Part shown: piece by piece, positions 47,111-57,254 of the stretch
Numbering within the stretch: the first letter of the stretch is position 1
Layout of the letters: each line of letters starts with the position of its first letter
NCBI GenBank assembly: GCA_026874595.1
Contig: CM049306.1
Coordinates: 64,114,019-64,178,018 of the forward strand
DNA length: 64,000 nucleotides
Direction: 5' to 3'
Source: Sipunculus nudus
Lineage: Eukaryota > Annelida > Sipuncula > Golfingiida > Sipunculidae
Program-made: the position numbers and the translations under genes
The notes under the pieces: model-generated
Databases searched by the model: none
Told to the model about the DNA's origin: nothing
The model's input: the letters and a program-made list of their open reading frames with translations, nothing else

Positions 47111-48740
47111 ATCCAGGCTACTATGGAACACACCTCACTCTATTTCCCCTTGCCACTCAATCCATGCCTCACTTCACCTTTCCACTTCTAGTAGGCCTTG
47201 TTAATTAATCAAATGAATGGACTGCCTAATCCTTCTTTGTTATTTTGTATGTTCACAATCCGAATCTGGATTTTGGCTGGTATTCTAATGAATTCTGGAC
47301 TTTTAAAAATTATATGTTGAGAATAAAAGTTAAACCTTGAACATTTCATTTTATTCCAAAATGTAAAAGGAATGGAAAATAGATCCAAATGTATTCTGTC
47401 CAAGCCTCTTAGAATACTAGGTATAAATATAGAAAATCTGGGAGGTTTCAATCAGAGGTTTCAATCAGATATAAACAAATAGTGTTTTTGATCAATTTGA
47501 ATGTTTGAGCTAAAAATGCTAGTCTTTCTGATGAAAATAAAATCTAATTTAAATGTTTCAATTTCAAAATTATGAGTAGCAGCTCTACTATGGTCTCTAT
47601 CATGTTTAACTTACAACATTGCATGCAAATGCTCATATTCAGATTTGTTTTATGAAAATAAAAATAACTTCACATTGTTCAGTGGTTTCAACCAAAGAAG
47701 GGTATCCCCAGTTTGGTTGTCTTTTTCAAATTTATTTTTCAAACTTTATTTAATATAAGAGATTACTTTTGACACGCCACTTCATATTATTAAAGTTAGT
47801 GCTATTTTTCTCAGGTAATGCCATTTGTCACAAAACTTATAAAATCAATAAAAAATCATATATACATCGTTATAATTCTAAATGCTATACGTGTAAGAGT
47901 GCATAGCAGAAATGTGTTGAAAGCAATTATATCCCTGGATTTGTTCATCAGATTTATATTTTTAACTGCATCTGCAATGATTTATTTTTTGCAAATGCCA
48001 TTATGACTTTAAAATTCTGTGAATTATTATTTTTTGTTAATTTAAAAGTTCTTGTTAAAACTTTAAATTTACCTTTGTAACTTCATTTCAGTCGAGTTAA
48101 AGAGTACACAATGTATTGCCCTTGTCGTTTGCATGATATATAAACATCAAAGTTTTACTGTGCTCCAAAGGCTGATGTATACAATAATTATAAAAAAAAA
48201 ATCACTTATTTAATATCCTAAGAAGCTTAAAATTGTAAACTTTAAGGCTTGAAATATGCTGAATGACAATGTAATGTTTTTAATTAATTTGGCTCATCAA
48301 ATTGATGATTATAGAACAAATCTTGCCTCTTTCTATCCAAAATAACAGTAACATTTTAAAAGTATATGCCTTTTTAAAATTTTAAACTTTAAATTTTAAA
48401 ATTTGAAGGATAAATATTCAAAATAGAGTTTTGAAATAAATTCTGATGGATTTAGCACATCAAAATTAGGTAAACTGGTAGCTCTGATTGAATTTAGTAG
48501 TAAAAATATCTCCACATAACAGTTTCGTAGAGTGAACCCTTGACATTAACCTATATATTTTCAAGAAGTTATGTAATGCGATTAGTTTATAAAGTTGCCA
48601 ATTTCAAGCCTTTTGGACACTTTTCCAAAGGGATAATGTTTTGAAATATGATATCCATGAATCAATTTAACAGAAAATGGCACCAAACTTAATAATGATG
48701 GGGGTGCAGCAAAATTTAAAATTTCAGGATTGGCCCCAGG
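47111..48740. other. Unassigned AT-rich sequence
   Basis: About 1.6 kb with small random ORFs (up to 80 codons) and no repeat architecture. Probably host intronic or intergenic DNA. Confidence 0.4.
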
Positions 48741-48744
48741 ACTA

Positions 48745-49050
48745 TATTTCAAACTGAGGGCTGCAGTAGTCTTCTTCTGCAAAACTGTTGTTTCACCTTC
48801 TGTAACATTGCACAATAACATCTAAGAAATCTTATGGATATGTTAGCTTGTTAAAAAAGCATTGTAGTTTTCAGTGTGCGTAAACAGATTTACCAACAAT
48901 CCAAGATTGTGTCTGTATCTATAAATAGCTTCACAGACTGCCAGCTATTTCAGATTTGGCAATAGGTCAAAAGTTCTCTCATTACAGCCAGGTACAGGTC
49001 AAGAGTTCACTCAGTGCAGCCAGGTGCAGTTCAAGAGTTCACTCAGGCAT
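48745..49050 (+). repeat. CTGTGAG-family internal fragment
   Basis: Matches 16775-17180 (GTAGTCTTCTTCTGCAAAAC, AAACAGATTTACCAACA, GTTCACTCAGTGCAGCCAGG). No ends present. Confidence 0.65.
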
Positions 49051-49188
49051 TAGGAATTTGTTCTGCTTCACTCCAGCCTAAAATTTTCAATGTAGATTTA
49101 TCCAGCCACACACCCATGCATTTGATCAAACAAAGATAGAAAAAAAGGTCTGCCATTATGTCATTTATTAAAATGAATAAAAAACCAG

Positions 49189-49321
49189 CTGGCAGTGCCC
49201 AAAAATAAATGTCAATCATTCCAGGCATAAATGTAAGCAGAGTCCAAGATTGCCTGGGTGAGAATATCAATATATACTAGTTATTATAATGCATTATAGC
49301 TTCTCAAAGGGGCACTGCCAG
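49189..49321. mobile_element. Short inverted-repeat element
   Basis: Exact 12-bp inverted repeats CTGGCAGTGCCC (49189-49200) and GGGCACTGCCAG (49310-49321) bound 109 bp of AT-rich sequence. Could be a small MITE; no target duplication is evident. Confidence 0.45.
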
Positions 49322-49579
49322 GTAAAAGCAAACACCAAGTGATACAATTATTATTATAAACACAAAGCATAGTGCTGGGGGAACCAAAAAAAGGCCACCC
49401 AAGAATAAAAACACAAAGTCATAGAACTCAAGCATCATATATGTTAATGTGGTGCAAAATAGGGCACAAAAAAAGGAACCATAGCTGAGGTAATTTAACA
49501 AAAAAAAAAACAAGTTAACAAGCATACAAAAAAACAATTTGACAGAGGGTGGAGTATGGGAGGTGGATAAATTTTGCCA
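49322..49579. other. Unassigned A-rich spacer
   Basis: Contains several short poly-A runs; nothing else seen. Confidence 0.4.
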
Positions 49580-49940
49580 TTTTTAGCTCAGCTGACTGAA
49601 AGTCATCTGAGCTGTAGCAATCACCCTTTGTCTGTCTGTTTGTCTGTCTGTCTGCCTGTCCATTAACCAGGCACAAATCTTAACCGCTGGACCTAGATTC
49701 TTCTAACTTGACATCCAGGGAGATCAATGAAAATCTCCTTGGAAACCTGAAATTAGGTTTCTGTTACCCATATCCTGTGAGCTATGGGGCTCCAAAGTAC
49801 CCCTCCCCAGTATGATTGAAAAATTGATACAAAAGCTCCAGTATCTGAATAACTAATGCATTGATTACAATAATTGTTTGCATGCATATTGATGATGGAG
49901 TGTTTCATCAGTTCCTGCAGACTGGTGGCACCACCTGGAT
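49580..49940 (+). mobile_element. AGCT-2 5' fragment
   Basis: Head TAGCTCAGCTGACT-GAA-AGTCATCTGAGCT, GTCTGTCTG stretch and one tandem unit up to palindrome GGTGGCACCACC at 49924-49935; then homology stops. Confidence 0.75.
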
Positions 49941-50159
49941 TTTCCTATGCTCTTTACACAGCGCTTTACCCACAGGCCAACCACCTATATTGTATGCGCT
50001 GTTTGTTATGACCTTGTATCCTAAATCTCTACACCAGAGGGGAGCACTGTAATTTGGTCCAATTAGCCAAGTGAGGAATACACCAAGCCAATGTTGTTCA
50101 TTTTATTTTGAGTGACAGCTCTTCACCCCAGCGACCGTATGAACAGGCCACAGGCTCAG
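49941..50159. other. Unassigned sequence
   Basis: About 220 bp of higher-GC sequence with no match elsewhere in the window. Confidence 0.35.
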
Positions 50160-50916
50160 AGAATTGCCCCAGATTTCTTTTATTTTATGTATATACATAT
50201 ATATGGGTTATGGAATGATGTTTATTTAAATTGGGGTCATGACCTTTCCTATGAGAGTGGCTTTGACCTTGAATATTCCCATATTTGGAGAAATTCAAAC
50301 AAAATCTTTAATATCTTAGTAAGGGATACATGGAATGATAAAAAAATAAAATTGACCGAAGATCTTGGATAGCTTTGTCTTTTGCAGAAGACAGGTGGTG
50401 CCACCTTGTGTCGTTTTCTTGTTAAAATGATGTTAACGCAATAACTTTGTAAGAATTTGAGGTACAGTCACCAAACCCTCAGGTTCGATGCATCTTATCA
50501 ATGGCTAGGTCAAGTTTGAACATGGATGACCTTGATGTATTTTTTCAAGGTCACAGCAGCGATTATGCTAAAATGATATTAGGGCAATAACTCAAAAAGA
50601 ATTTTTGGTACAGTCACCAAACCTACAGTTTAGATGCATCTTATCAATGGCTAGGTCAAGTTTGAACATGGATGACCTTGATGCATTTTTTAGCTCAGCT
50701 GACTATAAGTCATCTGAGCTATAGTCATGGTCCATTGTCCGTCGTCCATCCATCCATCTGTCCATCCGTATGTCCGTAGATGTGGAAAATTTTGAAACCG
50801 TAAGACCTAGGAATCCAAAATTCAGCATAATGTTAGATGTCCCCAAGATCTCCTACCAAGTCTAAAACTGGGTCTTTGCAACTTCGTTCCTTTGAAAAAT
50901 TGAGGAAAACCCTCAA

Positions 50917-53481
50917 TTTTTAGCTCAGCTGACTGTAAGTCATCTGAGCTATAGCGATCACTCTTTGTCCGTCGTCCGTATGTCTGTCTGTCCGTCTGTC
51001 CCTCTGTCCGTCTGTCCGTTAACCTGGCACAAATCGTAACCGCTGGACCTAGAATCTTGTAACTTGACATTCTGAGAGGTCCATGAAAAATCTCCTTGAA
51101 AACCAGAAATCAGGTCTCTGTTACCCATATCCTTCAAGCTATGGGGGCCCAAAGTACCCCCCAGAATAGTAACAAATTTCATACAAAATCGTCAACATCT
51201 CATTAACTACAACACTGATGGTCATGATTTTTTGCGTACATATTGATCATGAGATGTTCCATTAGTTCCTGCAGACTGGTGGCGCCACCTGTATTTTTCG
51301 ATTTTTTACGAATTTTTTTCTCTATTTTTGAGAACTTTAAAAATGTGGACATCTGTTAACAGGGCACAAATCGTAAAGACTGGACCTAGAATCTTCATTC
51401 CTGACATTCTGAGAGACCTATGAAAAGTCTCCATGGAAACTAGAAATTAGGTCTCTATTACCCATATCCTTCAAGCTATGGGGCCCCAAAGTACTCCCCA
51501 GAATAGTGAAAAATTTCATACAAAAACTTCAATATCTCATTAACTACATCACTGATGGTCATGATTTTTGGCATACATATTAATCATGCGATGTTTCATC
51601 AGTTTCTGCAGACTGGTGGCTCAACCTATATTTTTCGATTTTTTACGAATTTTTTTCTCTATTTTTGAGACCTTTAAAACTGTGGACATCTGTTAACAGG
51701 GCACAAATCGTTAAGACTGGATTTAGAAGCTTTATTCTTGACATTCTGAGAGACCTATGAAAAGTCTCCATGGAAACCAAAAATTAGGTCTCTGTTACCC
51801 ATATCCTTCGAGCTATGAGGCCCCAAAGTACCCCCCAGAATAGTGAAAAATTTCATACAAAAACTTCAATATCTCATTAACTACATCACTGATGGTCATG
51901 ATTTTTGGCATACATATTAATCATAAGATGTTTCATCAGTTTCTGCAGACTGCGGACGCCATCTGTATTTTTTCGATTTTTTTACGATTTTTTTCTCTAT
52001 TTTTGAGACCTTAAAAGATGCAGTCATCTGTTAACAGGGCACAAATCATAACAACTGGACCTAGAATCTTCATTTTTGACATTGGGGGAGGCCCATGAAA
52101 AGTCTCCTTGGAAACCTGGAATTAGGTCTCTGTTACCCAGATTCTTCAAGCTATGGGGCTCTGAAGTACCCCTGCTGAATAATGAAAATTTGATACAAAA
52201 ACTGAAATATCTGAACAACTAATGCATTGATTACCATGGTTCTTTGCATGGATATTGATCATGGAGTGTTTCATAGGTTTCTGCAGACTGGTGGCGCCAC
52301 CTGTATTTTTCGATTCTTTACAAATTTTTTTCACTATTTTTGAGACCTTTAAAGATATGAACATCTGTTAACAGGGCACAAATCATAACAACTGGACCTA
52401 GAATCTTCATTCTTGACACACTGAGAGACCCATGAAAAGTCTCCATGGAAACCTGAAATTAGGTCTCTGTTACCCATATCTTTCATGCTGTAGGGCCCCA
52501 AAGTACCCCCCAGAATAGTCAAAAATTTCATACAAAGAGATCATGAGATGTTTCATCAGTTTCTGCAGACTCCCTAGAAACCTGGAATTAGGTCTCTGTT
52601 ACCTATATTCTTCAAGCTATGGGGCTTGTTACACATTTTTACAATTTTTTTTCTCTATTTTTAAGACCTTTAAGGATGTGTTTATGTGTCAACAGGGTAC
52701 AAATTGTAACAACTGGACCTAGAATCTTCATTCTTGTCATGCAAGGAGGCCCATGAAAAGTGTCTGTGGAAACCTTAAATTAGTTCTCTGTTTCCCATAT
52801 CCTTCAAGCTATAGGACTCCGAAGTATCCCTCAGAATAATGGACAATTTGATACAAAAGCTGAAGTATCTGACCAACTAATGCAGAGGTCACCATGATTC
52901 TTTACATGCCTATTGATTATGGAGTGTTTCATCAGTTTTTTCAGACTTATGGTGCAACCTATATTTTATTAAATTTTTTTGAAGTTTTTTCTCTATTTTT
53001 GGGACCTTTAAGGATGCTGTCATCTGTTAACATGGCACAAATTGTAACAACTGGACCTAGAATCTTCATTCTTGTCATGCAAGGAGGCCCGTGAGAGTGG
53101 AAATCTGAAATTAGGTCTCTGTTACCCATATCCTTCACGCTATAGGACTCCGAAGTATCCCTCAGAATAATGGAAAATTTGATTCAAAAGCTGAAGTATC
53201 TGAACAATTAATGCAGAAATCACTATGATTCTTTGCATGGATGATGACCATTAAGTGTTTTTATTAGTTTCTGCAGACTGGTGGAACCACCTGTATTTTT
53301 TTTAAAGTTTACGCATTTTTTCTCATATTTTGAGATATATAAATTCAGAAACAATCTTGGCTTATTCTTTAATCTGTTTGATGCTTCAGTTGAATGGGTA
53401 TATACTACCATTCAGATGATAAAATTTCCTTTTGCAAATCTCTTCCCAGTCAGCTGAGCGTCATGACCCATGGGTCACTTG
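50917..53481 (+). mobile_element. AGCT-2 element, complete, nested
   Basis: Head TAGCTCAGCTGACT-GTA-AGTCATCTGAGCTA then GCGATCAC. About seven tandem units of 330-340 bp follow (TTAACAGGGCAC-type starts near 51019, 51358, 51696, 52030, 52368, 52690, 53028). Palindromes are perfect at 51279-51290 and 52290-52301. The tail GTCAGCTGAGCGTCATGACC and hairpin end CACTTG at 53481. Confidence 0.85.
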
Positions 53482-54187
53482 TTTTATTAAAATCCTATTT
53501 TCACATTTCAGGACTGGCTAATATCAAAACCACTCATCTGTTTTTCCTCGTATTTACCATAAATATTCCTCTTTATAGTTCATATGTACATGCCAGAAAT
53601 TAAGTCTGTTTAGTATAAATTCTTTAAGTTATGGGCCAAAACATAATGGACTTTGTAAAAAATCAGGAAAAATATTTACTCACTTAACATAAAAATGTTG
53701 AAACTAGAGTCAATTTCCCAAGTGTTTAACTATGTTTAATTAAGATTCAATTGTTTACCCAAAATTAGATCTGAATTTTGTAAATTTTTTAAGTTATTAG
53801 CATAAAAATGAAATCAGTACCTTAAATTTTGCCCAACTTTGACCATGGCATGTTTTTTTCCTGTAAGTACGATTGATTTAATTTTCACAGCAAGTAAACA
53901 TGAATATTTAATTTGTTTAAATCTGAAATTTGAAAATAAAAGCTTGAAAATTAAGCTAGTTATTGATTTTTTCTTGAGGCTCTATTGTTGTCATTTGCTT
54001 TGATTACAGATTACAGATGCAGGGTCCCACTCCAGGTCACTGGAAGTCAGCTATGCCAGGGTTTCTGATTTGTTACAGTCACTGAGGGAGATCCCCTGCT
54101 GTAACAGGTGTACAGTTATTCTCATATCACCACCCCAATCCCCCCCCACTCACGCAAACCCGACCCACCAAGTGTTATGCAGTAATT

Positions 54188-55645
54188 AGGGCCCCGCTTG
54201 ACAAGCGGGTGCCCTATAGTGATCACCGTGTCAGTCCGTCCTTCCGTCCATCCATTCTTCCGTCCTTCTGTCAGTGACACTTTCTTTCACACGTGATAAC
54301 TCAACAACAATATACTGCAGCTTTCCCAAATTCACAGGGATGATTGGTACCTATAAGGGCTCCAGACCTGTTGAATTACAGACTTGTCAGAATTAAATAT
54401 GGCCGCCACAGCCCGATTGCTGATTTTCTTTCGCACACAATAACTCAACAACAACATACTGCAGCTTTCCTAAATTCACAGGGTTGATTGGCACCTATGA
54501 GGGCTCCAGACCTATCGAATTACAGACTTGTCAGAATTCCAATATGGCCGCCACAGCCCTATCCCTGATTTTCTTTCACACGCTGTAACTCAACAACAAC
54601 ATACTGCAGCTTTCCCAAATTCACAGGGTTGATTGGTACTTATGAGGGCTCCTGACCTGTTGAATTACAGACTTGTTGAAATTCCAATATGGCTGCAACA
54701 GCCCAATTGCTGATTTTCTTTCGTGCACGATTACTCAACAACAACATACTGCAGCTTTCCAAAATGCACAGGGAGGTTTGGTACCTATGAGCACTCTAGA
54801 CCTATCAAATTACAGACTTATTGGAATTCCAATATGGCCGCCACTGCCCAATTGCTGATTTTCTTTCGTGCACGATTACTCAACAACAACATACTGCAGC
54901 TTTCCCAAATGCACAGGGAGGTTTGGTACCTATGAGCACTCTAGACCTATCAAATAACAGACTTGTCGTAATTCCAATATGGCTAAAACAGCCAAATTGC
55001 TGATTTTCTTTCGTGCGCAATAACTCAACAACAACATACTGCAGCTTTCCCAAATTCACAGGGTTGATTGGAACCTATGAGGGCTCCATACCTATCTAAT
55101 TACAGTCTTGTCAGAATTACAATATGGCCGCAACAGCCAAATCACTGATTTTCTTTTGTGCACGATAACTCAACAACAACATACTGCAGCTTTCCCAAAT
55201 TCACAGGGATGATTGGTACCTATAAGGGCTCCAGACCTTTTGAATAACAGACTTGTTGGAATTCAAATATGGCCACCACAGCCAAATCACTGATTTTCTT
55301 TTGCGCGCGATAACTCAACAACAACATACTGCAGCTTTCCCAAATTCACAGGGATGATTGGTACCTATAAGGGCTCCAGACCTATTGAATTTCAGACTGG
55401 CTCAAAATCAAATATGGCTAACAGATAACATTCGTTGATTTTTATATTGCACACATTATTTCAGACATATCTTCTTTAATATCATTTGATCCAGTAGGTT
55501 TTTTTCCCTCATGCATATGGATAAAAACGTGTTTCTGTTTGTCATATTTTTTCAAATTTAACTTAATTTTTCACCCACATTTAAACTAGTCCAGCACTTG
55601 CAGAAAAGCGGGGCCCTCTGAGGACCATTGTCCGACCACACCTAG
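54188..55645 (+). mobile_element. GGGCCCC-family Helitron-like (HLE2) element, complete, nested
   Basis: The 5' stem-loop has arms CCCGCTTG and CAAGCGGG, and outer AGGGC...GCCCT. The first 11 bases AGGGCCCCGCT recur inverted as AGCGGGGCCCT at 55607-55617. Hairpin GGAC-CATT-GTCC and the terminus CTAG at 55642-55645 follow. The centre is eight tandem units with a period of exactly 144-145 bp (54301, 54445, 54590, 54735, 54880, 55025, 55170, 55315). Each contains CAACAACAACATACTGCAGC, CAAATTCACAGGG and ATATGGCCGCCACAGCC. ORFs through the array are by-products. The empty site (GTAATTGTTATTG in 4636-6543) shows TT insertion. Confidence 0.92.
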
Positions 55646-56893
55646 TTGTTATTGTTTTCACTCTATCTCCTTTACTGTAATACTGTTTCCACTCTGATAT
55701 GCAAAATCTTTCCTTGAAAAAGTAATTCAAGGTTTAATCCAGAAGATGCAATATGTGTAATGTAGCATTTTTAAAGAAATAAATTTTCTTTTAAATGATT
55801 TTAACAAATATAATTGAACCCATCAGTATGCTTAAATTATTATAAAATATGAAGCACATTATGGATAAATAAAGACACAATTAAAAATTGTGAAATCTAA
55901 ATCAAGTATTATTTTTAGATATTTATTTGTTTTGCAGATTTAAAAGATATATTTTTGTGGTAAAAAATAAATAAACATTTGTATGCATGATGTGGTGTTA
56001 CCTGACAAGATTGAGATTTATGATGATGCAATTAAGAATTATGAATCAACTTTTGTATTCAGATATATATGTTATATTGGAAATGTATAGAAATATAAAC
56101 TTAAATTTAAAAAAAATGATGTGATAAAAAATGAGGATTTAATACAAACATTTGTTCATTATTTTCCTGCCTCAGCAGAATTTGAGATCATGCTTTGTTT
56201 GCCATGTTTTATGTTGTTAATTAGTTATATTTAAAAAAAAAATACATATATATTTAATAATATATATTATACAAAAAAATAGATTCAATTGAACAAATGT
56301 GTAAACTACTGGAATGTCAACAGTTAATCAAAAACCCAACTAATGGACATGGTAATAGTACAGATCATTCATGAACCTGCTCACATGCTTCAGTTTCAAC
56401 ATTAGGAAAAACATGGTCAGGTCACAAAATATTATTTGCAACAATTTCTTGCTCATCAATACAAACCAATCATATAAACCAACCATGGCCTTTATTACCT
56501 CTTCCTCTTACACTTTATCTCCATTTGATATTATTTTAGATTTTTACCTACAAGGTCAACGTCAGCTGAGCACAGTGACCCATGGGTCCCTTGTTTCAAG
56601 GTCACAGCAGCGATTATGCTAAAATGATATTAGGGCAATAACTCAAAAATGCATTTTGATGCATTTTTCAAGGTCACAGAGGCAATAACACTGAAATGAT
56701 GTTAACTTTAATATCTCACTGAGGGATGCATGGATTGGTCCAAAAATCAAATTGACATAAGATCTTTGATAGCATTGTTTTCTGTAGAAGACAGGTGGCG
56801 CCACCTTATGTTGTTTTCTTGCTAAAATGAAAATGCTAAATGGGTTAATTGTCAAGGGATACTATGGCACCTGCGGTGCCAAGAAATATCTAG

Positions 56894-57250
56894 TTTCAGT
56901 TATATTTTATTAAAAAAAATCATGATTCTCTTATTATTTAAAATAAAAATTATATTTGGCACAATACTTGTTATTAAATTTTAATAAATAGTTAAACTCT
57001 TATATCTGCTGCTTATAAGTTATATGGCTAAGTCAAAATTTGTGTGACATTAGCACTCCATTTGTTAATAAAATAAATGAAATCAATCCTCTTCCCTGTC
57101 TCCAAAGATACTATCAAAATCATACATGAGCTAAACACCTCATAATACATCTTATATTTATTACCACACGAAACCAGCACGTGCCTCATTTCCAAATCAT
57201 ATGTTTTAATCATATATAACAGCTGAGCGCCATGACCCACAGGTCCCTTG
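56894..57250 (+). repeat. AGCT-3 3' fragment
   Basis: Matches the 3' module at 33340-33790 with a deletion, ending in CAGCTGAGCGCCATGACCC, hairpin GACCCACAGGTC (decayed) and CCCTTG at 57250. Confidence 0.7.
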
Positions 57251-57254
57251 TTTA

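Larger units (their letters stand above)
50687..56593 (+). mobile_element. AGCT-1 element with two internal insertions
   Basis: Head stem-loop at 50691. Broken at CCTCAATTTTT (50917) and resumed at 53482 (TTTTATTAAAATCC); broken again at GCAGTAATT (54187) and resumed at 55646 (TTGTTATTG). The tail GTCAGCTGAGC at 56561-56571, hairpin GACCCATGGGTC and terminus CCCTTG end at 56593. The uninterrupted copy at 4636-6543 is the reference for both sites. Confidence 0.85.
50160..56893 (+). mobile_element. TATCCCC-family element (5'-truncated) hosting three nested insertions
   Basis: Left part 50160-50686 matches the TATCCCC interior (GGGTTATGGAATGA, GGTCATGACC, palindrome at 50396, then TTCAAGGTCACAGCAGCG). 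Right part 56594-56893 resumes with the same TTCAAGGTCACAGCAGCG unit, a perfect palindrome 56793-56804, hairpin GGCACC-TGC-GGTGCC and terminus CTAG at 56890-56893. The uninterrupted tandem unit at 50530-50560 provides the empty site for the AGCT-1 insertion. The 5' head is missing. Confidence 0.8.

Noticed and set aside
54673..55003. Overlapping ORFs with repeated peptides in the GGGCCCC element
   Set aside because: The 145-bp unit is not a multiple of three, so each frame changes content every unit; a tandem-repeat artefact.
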